Shown: one piece after another, positions 1 to 5,874 of the stretch
Layout of the letters: each line of letters opens with the position of its first letter
Numbering within the stretch: the first letter of the stretch is position 1
Source: an uncultured Collinsella sp.
GTDB lineage: Bacteria; Actinomycetota; Coriobacteriia; Coriobacteriales; Coriobacteriaceae
Length of the DNA: 8,479 nt
Assembly: GCA_902470695.1 (NCBI GenBank)
Contig: CABRHH010000050.1
Coordinates: forward strand, 1-8,479
Direction: 5' to 3'
Notes under the pieces: generated by a model
What the model saw: the letters and a program-made list of their open reading frames with translations, nothing else
The model's database searches: none
Told to the model about the DNA's origin: nothing
Position numbers and translations under genes: made by a program

Positions 1-324
<324 letters not shown>

Positions 325-506
325 GCATCCAGCGCGATCGCGCGCGAGTTTCGAATCGCCGCAGCGCGGGCCCCCGCCCGCGACGGCGGTCCCCCGGTTT
401 CGCCCTTCCCTCCCGCGGGAGCCTCGCGAAGTCGCTGTGCGGCCCTCAGGGCGCGCCGTCGGGCACCGGCAGGTGGGCCCCGCCTCGAGCAGGCGGGAGC
501 CGCCCA
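325..506 (+). other. 23S-5S internal transcribed spacer
   Basis: This 182-nt GC-rich spacer has no tRNA or coding signal. It contains several small perfect stem-loops: 365-371 with 376-382 (CGCGGGC/GCCCGCG, 4-nt loop), the 12-nt palindrome CTCCCGCGGGAG at 410-421, and 479-485 with 491-497 (CCCGCCT/AGGCGGG, 5-nt loop). The last stem overlaps the 5' arm of the 5S precursor stem that starts at 495, so the two cannot fully form together. Such stems are plausible processing sites for rRNA maturation nucleases, but that role is inferred. Confidence 0.7.
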
Positions 507-639
507 CCGGTCAGCGGCCAGAGCAGGCGGGGCACGCCCGGTCCCGTTCCGAACCCGGAAGCTAAGCCGCCGAGCGCCGAGAGTACTGCGGGGTCAGCCC
601 GTGGGAGGCCAGGGCGCCGCTGACCGGTGGACGGCTCCC
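495..639 (+). other. Extended precursor stem enclosing 5S rRNA
   Basis: The mature 5S helix I is continuous with flanking complementarity. Bases 504-518 pair perfectly with 616-630 (15 bp). After one C-A mismatch (503/631), bases 495-502 pair with 632-639 (GGGAGCCG/CGGCTCCC, 8 bp). The resulting stem of about 23 bp extends roughly 12 positions beyond the mature ends. Known 5S maturation uses a double-stranded or end-specific nuclease (RNase M5, RNase III or RNase E, depending on lineage). Which one acts here cannot be read from the window. Confidence 0.7.
507..627 (+). rRNA. rrf: 5S ribosomal RNA
   Basis: The sequence has the bacterial 5S core: CGCCCGGTCCCGTTCCGAAC (loop B/C region, 535-554), then CCGGAAGCTAAGCC and GCGCCGAGAGTACTG. 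It is bounded by helix I, whose two strands lie near 508-518 and 616-626 and pair perfectly. Aligning the GCGGCC block with E. coli 5S puts the first base near 507-508, and pairing puts the last near 626-627, giving about 120 nt as usual. The exact ends are uncertain because the complementarity continues past helix I on both sides. The gene is in standard 23S-5S order, and no tRNA follows it. Confidence 0.94.
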
Positions 640-657
640 CCGACAGGGGGCGCGGCG

Positions 658-686
658 AGGGGGCCCTGCGGGGCCCCTTCCGCTTT
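658..686 (+). terminator. rRNA operon terminator hairpin, unit 1
   Basis: Bases 658-666 pair with 671-679 around a 4-nt loop. The core GGGGCCC/GGGCCCC is 7 bp, with outer G-T and A-T pairs. It is followed by TTCCGCTTT (678-686). It lies about 30 nt after the 5S end, where the rRNA transcript should stop. The T-run is interrupted, so it may be a weak terminator alone. Confidence 0.65.
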
Positions 687-689
687 ACG

Positions 690-713
690 AGGGGTCCCGC
701 GGGGGGCCCTTTT
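690..713 (+). terminator. rRNA operon terminator hairpin, unit 2
   Basis: Bases 690-698 pair with 703-711 (including two G-U pairs) around a 4-nt loop, followed by TTTT at 710-713 and a second exact copy of TTCCGCTTT at 712-720. It has the same design as unit 1 and the best T-run of the array. Confidence 0.7.
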
Positions 714-723
714 CCGCTTTCTC

Positions 724-743
724 GGGAGGCCTTCGGGCCTCTT
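724..743 (+). terminator. Hairpin unit 3 with UUCG tetraloop
   Basis: GAGGCC (726-731) pairs with GGCCTC (736-741) around TTCG, giving the very stable C(UUCG)G tetraloop. Outer G-T pairs extend it to 724-743. It is followed by TTGCGCATT (742-750), a variant of the tail motif of units 1 and 2. The run of T is short, so terminator activity is uncertain, but the structure itself is clear. Confidence 0.6.
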
Positions 744-802
744 GCGCATTCTTGGGGGCCGTGCTGACCCCTTGCGCTGTCTAGGGGGATGCGCGGCCCT
801 TA

Positions 803-922
803 GCGCGCCTCGCGGGCCCCGGGCGGCCCTCCCTCGGCGCGCACGGGGCGTGGCCCCGTTTCGCCGGGGCGCCCCGGGGCGGCCCGGCGTCCATCGGCCG
901 GGGAGTCCCGGAGCCCGGCCTT
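803..922 (+). other. Further GC-rich stem-loops downstream of the array
   Basis: Three more inverted repeats follow. GCGCGCC (803-809) pairs with GGCGCGC (836-842) around a long GC-rich loop. ACGGGGC (843-849) pairs with GCCCCGT (853-859), and TTT ends at 861, so this one is terminator-like. GGCCGGG (896-902) pairs with CCCGGCC (914-920) and is followed by TT. The 14-nt palindrome CCGGGGCGCCCCGG lies between them (864-877). No reading frame here shows a ribosome-binding site or a protein-like composition. Confidence 0.5.
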
Positions 923-944
923 ATCCATTCGTGCTTTTCGTTTC

Positions 945-964
945 AAAGGCCCTTGGGGCCTTTT
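945..964 (+). terminator. Rho-independent terminator closing the rRNA region
   Basis: AAAGGCCC (945-952) pairs perfectly with GGGCCTTT (956-963) around a 3-nt loop, and the T-run is TTTT at 961-964. This is the cleanest intrinsic terminator in the window. The A-run on the 5' arm makes it potentially bidirectional. It separates the rRNA operon from the protein operon. Confidence 0.8.
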
Positions 965-975
965 CTGCGTTGAGT

Positions 976-1256
976 TTCGGATGTGGCTCTGTCTTCTCTG
1001 ATCCAATTCGATTAGGCTTTTCACTTCTTTCGCGCTTGCTGTGCCCCTTCCTCGGACTGCGACTCGCCTTTTCTCGCTACATTTCGTCACCGATGATCGC
1101 AGGGACGGCATTCGTGTCTATAGCCATTATTTCCCATGCTTAACGCTATGCAATCGGACCGATCCAGTGAGCGTCGCACTGAGGGATCAAGGCAAACGCC
1201 GACGATGCTTCCATCCCTCACCGCGTGCGCTTTCCGTGCGCGGGCGGGCGAGCGGA
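976..1256 (+). other. Intergenic region upstream of acpS
   Basis: No gene is supported in these 281 bases. About 981-1090 is T- and C-rich on the plus strand and visibly less GC-rich than the rest. An inverted repeat ATCGG-A-CCGAT sits at 1153-1163. Two stem-loops share bases and exclude each other: 1161-1169 with 1177-1180 and 1184-1188 (3-nt bulge), against TGAGGGAT (1180-1187) with ATCCCTCA (1213-1220). They could be regulatory if transcription starts upstream of them, but no convincing promoter is seen there. Confidence 0.5.
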
Positions 1257-1262
1257 TACAAT
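1231..1262 (+). promoter_or_regulatory. Putative promoter of the acpS operon
   Basis: TACAAT at 1257-1262 matches the bacterial -10 consensus at five of six positions and lies 33 nt before the acpS start codon, giving a leader of roughly 25 nt. The -35 element is poor. TTTCCG or TTCCGT at 1231-1237 is the nearest candidate, with a long 19-20 bp spacer, and there is no extended -10 TGn. The location just downstream of the rRNA terminators and upstream of the first gene supports it. The promoter may be weak or may need an activator. Confidence 0.5.
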
Positions 1263-1283
1263 AGATGAATCTATGTGCTGTGC

Positions 1284-1290
1284 AGGGAGG
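1284..1290 (+). promoter_or_regulatory. Ribosome-binding site of acpS (start-deciding)
   Basis: AGGGAGG at 1284-1290 is spaced 5 nt from ATG 1296. This fixes the acpS start there rather than at the in-frame GTG at 1275, which has no comparable site and would add seven non-conserved residues. Confidence 0.8.
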
Positions 1291-1295
1291 TGCGG

Positions 1296-1859
1296 ATGGC
1301 CGAAGCTGGAATTGGAGTCGATATCGTCGAGATCGCTCGCATGGAGCGCATCTTGGAGAAAACACCGCGTTTTGCTGCTCGCATGTTTACCGACGAGGAG
1401 CGTGCCTACTGCGATGCCGCTGCCCGACCGGCTGCGCACTACGCGTGTCGTTTTGCTGCGCGCGAGGCGGTTTTGAAAGCGCTTGGTACGGGATTCTCCC
1501 AGGGCGTGGGGCGTCGTGATGTCTCGGTTTCACGCGACGCGAACGGTCGTCCCAAAGCGGTGCTCGCCGGTGCGGCTGCTCGTATTGCCCAGCAGCTGGG
1601 TATCGTTGAGGTTGCCCTCTCCCTTTCCTTCACGTCGGATTTGGCCGTTGCCAATGCCATGGCGATCACGGAGGATGCACGGCCCAAGCCAAAGGTTGAG
1701 AAGCGTGACGAGAAGGCGGTCATTGCACAGTCGTTTCGTGAGGCGCGTGCCTTGCTCGATGAGCTCGAGCGCGCGCAGGATGATGAATTGGTTTCTACGA
1801 CCGGTCTTGCGCCGGTTCTTGAGCAGGGGAGCGTAGATGAAGCCCGTTCTGAGCACTGA
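1296..1859 (+). CDS. acpS: Holo-[acyl-carrier-protein] synthase with C-terminal extension
   Basis: AcpS transfers the 4'-phosphopantetheine arm of CoA to a serine of acyl carrier protein, activating it for fatty acid synthesis in the cytoplasm. The 187-residue product shows the family pattern: GVDIVEIARME at 7-17, with D9 as the expected Mg2+ ligand; FTDEE at 31-35; and FAAREAVLKALGTG at 53-66, with the second metal-site glutamate E57. The last core strand, SLSFTSDLAVANAMA (109-123), has Phe where most members have His in the SxSH motif. Most family members end near residue 120-130. Here about 60 charged residues follow, including a likely amphipathic helix at about 138-165. The 3' end overlaps nnr by 23 nt in another frame, so translation is probably coupled. 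It is first in the operon. The enzyme assignment is firm; the role of the tail is unknown. Confidence 0.93.
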   Translation: MAEAGIGVDIVEIARMERILEKTPRFAARMFTDEERAYCDAAARPAAHYACRFAAREAVLKALGTGFSQGVGRRDVSVSRDANGRPKAVLAGAAARIAQQLGIVEVALSLSFTSDLAVANAMAITEDARPKPKVEKRDEKAVIAQSFREARALLDELERAQDDELVSTTGLAPVLEQGSVDEARSEH

Positions 1860-3444
1860 AGAAGTCGTTCGACTTGAAAATATCATCGAGAAGGCTGGAA
1901 CCTCGAAGGCCGAGCTGATGGAGCTGGCTGGTGAGTTTGCCGCCCAGGTTGCCCAGCGCATGGAGCCCAAGCGTGTGGCCGTTCTGACGGGTTTTGGAAA
2001 CAACGGCGGTGACGGTTGGGTTGCGGCGGACATCCTGCAGCATGCCGGCATCACCGTTGACGTGGTGACCCCGATTGAGCCTAACGAGATCAAGAGCTCC
2101 CTTGCGCGCCACGTGGCGCGTCGAACGGCGGGGCGTGACGTGAATGTTGTCGTGGGCCCATCTCGCGACGAGCTGATTCCGCTGCTTGAGAAGGCCGACG
2201 TGGTTATCGACGCCATTTTGGGGACAGGTTTTTCCGGCTCGGTCCGTCCGCCGTTCTCGATTTGGATCCCTGCGCTCAACGAACTCGATACGCCGGTCAT
2301 CTCGGTGGACGTGCCTTCGGGCCTCAATGCCGAGACGGGTGTTGCCGAGGGTCCGTGTGTGCGCGCGACCATGACGGCAACCATGATTGCGCCCAAGATC
2401 GGTCTGTACAGCGCGGATGGTCCGGAGTATACCGGGGAGCTGGTGTGCGGTGAGCTGTACGACCAGCTCGATGAGGTCATCAACGACGTCGATCATGCGG
2501 CGGACATTGTCGAGCCGGCCGATTTGATCGACTATGTCCCCCAGCTGCCGGCGAACGTGAATAAGTACAGCCGCGGCTCGGTTTTGGTGGTGGGTGGTTC
2601 TGCGTCCTATCCGGGCGCCGCCATGATGGCTGCCAAGGCGGCGGCGCGCGCCGGCGCCGGCTACGTGGCGGTGGCCGCCCCCGACGCATGCGCAAATCTG
2701 ATTCGCATGGCGATCCCGACCGTTCCCGTGGTGGGCATCCCCTCGGATACGCGGGGCGCATTCGGCGCGGCGGCGAGTTCGGCTGTGTGTGAGCTCGCGG
2801 CGAAGTTCGATTGTGTGCTGTGCGGCCCGGGCATGACGACAGCATCGGGTGGCATGCAGGTAGTAACCGACCTGCTGAACGTCAACGTGCCGCTGGTGCT
2901 GGACGCCGACGCGCTGAACTGTATGAGCCGTCTGTCCATCGACGGCATCGATCGCACGCCGGAATTCTACCGGCGCGATGCTCCGCTTATCTTGACCCCG
3001 CATTACCGGGAGCTCTCGCGCTTGGTGGGTGACGAGGCGGTCGATAATCTGGGCGACGCCATCACGGCGTCTCAGAAGATCCTGTGGGCGGCGGGCTCGG
3101 ACAACATGATCGTGATGGCAAAGGGCCCTACGACCGCCATCGTGGGGGTCGAGAAGGTGCTACTGCCGATCTCGGGGCCGGCGTCGCTGGCGACGGCCGG
3201 GTCGGGTGACGTGCTCGCCGGTATCATGGCGGCGAACGTGGCCATGAGCCATGGTGAGGTGGACCGTTGGGAGATGCTGGCCTCATATGCGGTTGCCGTG
3301 CACTCCTATACCGGGTTCGCCGCGGCTTCCCTTATGGGCGAGATGAGCGTCATCGCAACCGATCTGATTGACTGCATGGGCGACGCCATGCGCATGGTCG
3401 AGCATGAAGCGCTGAAGGACGCGGGAATCGGAGTGGAGGACTAG
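1837..3444 (+). CDS. nnr: Bifunctional NAD(P)H-hydrate epimerase / ADP-dependent NAD(P)HX dehydratase
   Basis: Nnr repairs hydrated NADH and NADPH: the N-terminal YjeF_N domain interconverts R- and S-NAD(P)HX and the C-terminal ribokinase-like domain dehydrates the S form using ADP. In the 535-residue product, the epimerase half (about 1-225) has GFGNNGGDG at 52-60, DAILGTGFSG at 125-134 and SVDVPSGL at 156-163. The dehydratase half (about 240-520) has the glycine-rich VLVVGGSASYPGA (249-261), CGPGM (329-333), LDADALN (355-361), LTPHYREL (386-393) and the nucleotide site ATAGSGDVLAG (452-462). Length matches the two-domain bacterial form. LTPHYRE replaces the more usual LTPHPGE, a mild variation. 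The start is set by AGGGGA (1825-1830) 6 nt before ATG, inside the end of acpS. alr follows after 2 nt. Annotated as fully functional; no key block is missing. Confidence 0.95.
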   Translation: MKPVLSTEEVVRLENIIEKAGTSKAELMELAGEFAAQVAQRMEPKRVAVLTGFGNNGGDGWVAADILQHAGITVDVVTPIEPNEIKSSLARHVARRTAGRDVNVVVGPSRDELIPLLEKADVVIDAILGTGFSGSVRPPFSIWIPALNELDTPVISVDVPSGLNAETGVAEGPCVRATMTATMIAPKIGLYSADGPEYTGELVCGELYDQLDEVINDVDHAADIVEPADLIDYVPQLPANVNKYSRGSVLVVGGSASYPGAAMMAAKAAARAGAGYVAVAAPDACANLIRMAIPTVPVVGIPSDTRGAFGAAASSAVCELAAKFDCVLCGPGMTTASGGMQVVTDLLNVNVPLVLDADALNCMSRLSIDGIDRTPEFYRRDAPLILTPHYRELSRLVGDEAVDNLGDAITASQKILWAAGSDNMIVMAKGPTTAIVGVEKVLLPISGPASLATAGSGDVLAGIMAANVAMSHGEVDRWEMLASYAVAVHSYTGFAAASLMGEMSVIATDLIDCMGDAMRMVEHEALKDAGIGVED

Positions 3445-3446
3445 CC

Positions 3447-4595
3447 ATGCCGATGAAGGAGCCTCAGGACCGCTGGGCGTGGGTGGAGATCGACACGGGC
3501 GCGTTGCGCCGCAATACGCGTGCGTTCAAAAGCCTGGTGGGAGCTCGCAAGCGCCTGTGCTGCGTGGTCAAGGCCGACGCCTACGGGCACGGCGTGGCTG
3601 CGTGCGCGAAGATCATGCATGCGGCCGGCGCCGATATGTTCGCGGTGGCGACGGTCAAGGAGGGCGTCGAGCTGCGCGAAGCCGGTCAACGCCTGCCGAT
3701 TCTCGTGCTTAGCGAGCCGCCGGCAACCTCAATCGACACGCTGCTCGAGTTCGGCATCATGCCGTCGGTGTTCACGCCGGAATTCGCGCTTGCCTACGGT
3801 GAACGTGCGGTTGAGCTGGGACGTGTGGGCAAGTACCACATGGCGATCGACACGGGCATGAACCGCGTGGGCGTGCGCTATACCGAGGCGCTCGAGTTCC
3901 GCCGCGGAATCGATTTCCATCGCGGTCTGCTCTGCGACGGCACCTTCACTCACTTCGCCACGGCCGATGAACCAGACGGCTGGGACTATCAGCTGCAGCG
4001 TAAACGCTTCGAGGAGGCGGTGGGTGAGCTTGTTGCCGCTGGCTTCGACTGCGGCATCGTGCACTGCGACAACACCCCGGCCTCTATTCTCGATACGAAC
4101 TCGCATTTCGACATGATACGAGCGGGTATCGGGCTCTATGGCCTGCAGCCGTGCACGCGCACCGCATCCGTTCTGCCGTTGGAGCCGGTCATGAGCGTGC
4201 GCGCCCGCGTGACGAATACGATGTATCCGGCCATGGGCGAGGGCGTGGGCTACGGCTATACCTACCGCGTCCCCCGCGCGCGGGTTGAGATCTGCACGCT
4301 GCCGCTCGGATATGCGGATGGCTTGGCGCGTGTGCTGTCCAATCGCATGGAGGTGCTGTTCGGCGGCGAGCGCATCCGTCAGGTGGGTAATATCTGCATG
4401 GATCAGTGCATGGTCGCCATCAGCGAGACGAGCCTGCGTCCGGTCGTTGAGGCCGAGGTGGGCGATCTGATGACGATCGTGGGCCGCGATGGCGACACCG
4501 AGATTACGATGGACGAGATGGCGCAGCTGCGCGGCACGATTAACTACGAAGTCGCATGCGATTTCGGCATGCGCCTGGACAAGGTTTATCTGTAG
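3447..4595 (+). CDS. alr: Alanine racemase
   Basis: This is a pyridoxal-phosphate enzyme converting L-alanine to D-alanine for peptidoglycan precursors, cytoplasmic and usually dimeric. The 382-residue length is typical. The PLP-binding lysine is K42 in VVKADAYGHG (40-49). The barrel domain continues with AIDTGMNRVGV (133-143), whose R140 matches the arginine that contacts the cofactor region, then THF at 168-170 and GIGLYG (227-232). The C-terminal beta domain has GYGYTY (268-273), the block holding the second catalytic base tyrosine (probably Y269), then LPLGYADGL (285-293) and NICMDQCMV (315-323). The start ATG 3447 is preceded by GGAGGA (3435-3440, 6-nt spacing) inside the end of nnr. Another ATG two codons later has poorer spacing. 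Proximity to nnr and tsaE is common in Gram-positive and actinobacterial genomes. Confidence 0.96.
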   Translation: MPMKEPQDRWAWVEIDTGALRRNTRAFKSLVGARKRLCCVVKADAYGHGVAACAKIMHAAGADMFAVATVKEGVELREAGQRLPILVLSEPPATSIDTLLEFGIMPSVFTPEFALAYGERAVELGRVGKYHMAIDTGMNRVGVRYTEALEFRRGIDFHRGLLCDGTFTHFATADEPDGWDYQLQRKRFEEAVGELVAAGFDCGIVHCDNTPASILDTNSHFDMIRAGIGLYGLQPCTRTASVLPLEPVMSVRARVTNTMYPAMGEGVGYGYTYRVPRARVEICTLPLGYADGLARVLSNRMEVLFGGERIRQVGNICMDQCMVAISETSLRPVVEAEVGDLMTIVGRDGDTEITMDEMAQLRGTINYEVACDFGMRLDKVYL

Positions 4596-4604
4596 GGAGG
4601 CGCC

Positions 4605-5306
4605 ATGGGCGTGATGCACATCCCCGGTCATTCCGGGCAGAAGCCCCGCGAGGTGACGCTCGAGGAGATTCGCTCGGTGATGGGCGATTGCCGTGGGTGC
4701 CAGCTGTGCCAAACGCGCACGAACATCGTGTTCGGCGTGGGTAATCCAGGCGCCCGCGTGATGTTTGTGGGCGAGGCTCCCGGGAAAAACGAGGACTTGC
4801 AGGGCGAGCCGTTCGTTGGCCGCGCGGGCGAGAACCTGAACGGCGTGCTGGGGCTTGCGGGCCTGGCGCGCGAGGAAATCTACATCGCCAACGTGCTCAA
4901 ATGCCGCCCGCCGGGAAACCGCAACCCGCAGGCCGATGAGGTGCTGGCGTGCTCACCGTACCTGCGCGAGCAGATTCGCAGCATCTGGCCCGACGTGATC
5001 GTGACGCTCGGGAACCCCGCCACCCATTTCGTCTTGAAGACCGAGACCGGTATCACCAAGCTGCGGGGGCGCTTCCATCAGATGGGACACTTCACCGTGA
5101 TGCCGACCTTCCATCCGGCGGCGGCGCTGCGCAATCCCGCGTGGCAGCAGCTGCTGGAGGAGGACTTCAAGATGCTCGGGGCGTACTTGGCCGAGCATCC
5201 GGCCGGCGCGGTGCCCGGGGAGACGGCGAGCGGTGTGGCCGGTTCTGACGGAAATGCGCCTGCGTCGGCTTCCCATTCCGATGCCCTTCCGCGGATAGGC
5301 GAGTGA
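4605..5306 (+). CDS. Uracil-DNA glycosylase, family 4 (iron-sulfur type)
   Basis: It removes uracil from DNA to start base-excision repair of deaminated cytosine. The 233-residue protein has the family 4 layout. Four cysteines fit the [4Fe-4S] ligands: C29-x2-C32 and C100-x15-C116, the same spacing as in the archaeal enzyme of Archaeoglobus fulgidus. C35 is an extra cysteine next to the first pair. The active-site block GEAPGKNEDLQGEPFVGRAG is at 57-76, NVLKCRPPGNRNP at 96-108, TLGNPAT at 134-140 and the C-terminal motif PTFHPAAALRNP at 167-178. The core ends near 197. The last 36 or so residues are Ala/Gly/Ser-rich and look disordered. Start ATG 4605 has AGGGAGG at 4594-4600, overlapping the alr stop. 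It lies between alr and tsaE, an intrusion into an otherwise familiar gene order. Confidence 0.93.
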   Translation: MGVMHIPGHSGQKPREVTLEEIRSVMGDCRGCQLCQTRTNIVFGVGNPGARVMFVGEAPGKNEDLQGEPFVGRAGENLNGVLGLAGLAREEIYIANVLKCRPPGNRNPQADEVLACSPYLREQIRSIWPDVIVTLGNPATHFVLKTETGITKLRGRFHQMGHFTVMPTFHPAAALRNPAWQQLLEEDFKMLGAYLAEHPAGAVPGETASGVAGSDGNAPASASHSDALPRIGE

Positions 5307-5307
5307 T

Positions 5308-5817
5308 ATGGCGTTGACGCGTACGGCCGCAGGGCTGTTTTCCAGTACCGGCGTTGAGGATACGGTGCGCTTGGGTGAGCTGATCGCGGGATGCGTGGAA
5401 GAGGGGGACGTGCTCATCCTTTCCGGCGGTCTGGGCGTGGGCAAGACCCATCTTACGAAGGGCGTGGCGCGCGGCTTGGGTGACGAGCACCCGGTGACGA
5501 GCCCCACATTCGCCCTGATGGCGGTCCATGATGGCGGGCGGCTCCCGCTGTTCCATTTCGACCTGTATCGGTTGGAGCATGCCTGGCAGCTTGAGGACAC
5601 GGGCATCTTCGACGTGCTAGGGTACGAGGGCGTGTGCCTGCTTGAGTGGGGCGAGCAGTTCCAGGACGAGCTGTGCGACGCCTACCTGCAGGTGCTGCTG
5701 TCGCGCGTGCCGGGAGACGAGGATGCGCGCACGGTCCGGTTGGAGCCGCGTGGCACGCGTGCCGAGGAGCTGGCGCGTGCCATCGATGGGGCGGTTGCTG
5801 CCGAGGCGGGACGCTAG
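5308..5817 (+). CDS. tsaE: tRNA threonylcarbamoyladenosine biosynthesis ATPase TsaE
   Basis: TsaE is the ATPase that, with TsaB and TsaD, supports transfer of threonylcarbamoyl to A37 of ANN-decoding tRNAs (t6A). The 169-residue product has a Walker A loop GGLGVGKTH at 40-48 with K46. Family members usually have D at the second position (GDLGxGKT), which is G here. Other conserved blocks are VTSPTFAL (63-70), LFHFDLYRLE (81-90) and LLEWGEQF (111-118). Length is within the family range plus a short tail. The ATG follows the udg stop after 1 nt. The upstream ribosome-binding sequence is weak (AGGCGAG near 5297-5303), so translational coupling to udg is likely. Its functional partners TsaB and TsaD are encoded by the next gene. 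Confidence 0.94.
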   Translation: MALTRTAAGLFSSTGVEDTVRLGELIAGCVEEGDVLILSGGLGVGKTHLTKGVARGLGDEHPVTSPTFALMAVHDGGRLPLFHFDLYRLEHAWQLEDTGIFDVLGYEGVCLLEWGEQFQDELCDAYLQVLLSRVPGDEDARTVRLEPRGTRAEELARAIDGAVAAEAGR

Positions 5818-5829
5818 CGCCGGTGCTGG

Positions 5830-5847
5830 GGCACAGCTGCGTGTGCC
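5830..5847 (+). other. Small hairpin in the tsaE-tsaB/rimI/tsaD gap
   Basis: GGCACA (5830-5835) pairs with TGTGCC (5842-5847) around a 6-nt loop. It sits in the only sizeable gap of the operon (5818-5874). There is no T-run after it, so it is not a terminator. It could be a processing or stability element, or chance. Confidence 0.3.
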
Positions 5848-5864
5848 GCTTGGGTGCGAATGGA

Positions 5865-5870
5865 AGAGGA
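5865..5870 (+). promoter_or_regulatory. Ribosome-binding site deciding the fusion gene start
   Basis: AGAGGA at 5865-5870 lies 4 nt before ATG 5875. Two upstream in-frame starts, GTG 5854 and ATG 5860, lack a comparable purine-rich site. In the chosen frame the TsaB fold begins within a few residues (RTLIVAMDTS). Confidence 0.6.
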
Positions 5871-5874
5871 ATCG

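Larger units (their letters stand above)
658..808 (+). repeat. Tandem array of about five hairpin-plus-tail units after 5S
   Basis: G-rich hairpins start near 659, 691, 724, 754 and 784 (spacing 32, 33, 30, 30). Each is followed by a related tail at 678, 712, 742, 772 and 800: TTCCGCTTT twice, then TTGCGCATT, TTGCGCTGT and TTAGCGCGC. Units 1-3 fold well. Units 4 and 5 keep the outer G-run/C-run pairing but have mismatched interiors, so they look like decayed copies. The tail motif returns once more, as TTCTGCGTT at 963-971, after the terminator at 945-964. The array probably grew by duplication of a terminator unit and likely ensures strong transcription stop. Both statements are inference. 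Confidence 0.65.

Noticed and set aside
348..358. GTTTCGAATCG resembles a tRNA T-loop in the 23S-5S spacer.
   Set aside because: No acceptor stem, D-arm or anticodon arm can be built around it, so it is chance similarity.
658..808. Considered as a CRISPR array because of the 30-nt periodicity.
   Set aside because: Units are degenerate and contiguous with no unique spacers between identical repeats, and no cas gene is present.
601..1143. Plus-strand open frame (180 residues) after 5S.
   Set aside because: It begins inside 5S rRNA and crosses the terminator hairpins. The product is Gly/Arg/Pro-rich low-complexity without a ribosome-binding site.
1795..3003. Long minus-strand open frame (402 residues) opposite nnr.
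   Set aside because: It lies antisense to well-conserved Nnr codons, and its Arg/His-rich composition is typical of GC-rich shadow frames.
3729..4712. Long minus-strand open frame (327 residues) opposite alr.
   Set aside because: It is antisense to conserved alanine racemase blocks, His/Ala-rich, with no recognisable domain.
5854..5874. Upstream starts GTG 5854 and ATG 5860 for the fusion gene.
   Set aside because: Neither has a good ribosome-binding site, whereas ATG 5875 does, and the extra residues are not part of the TsaB fold. They remain possible.
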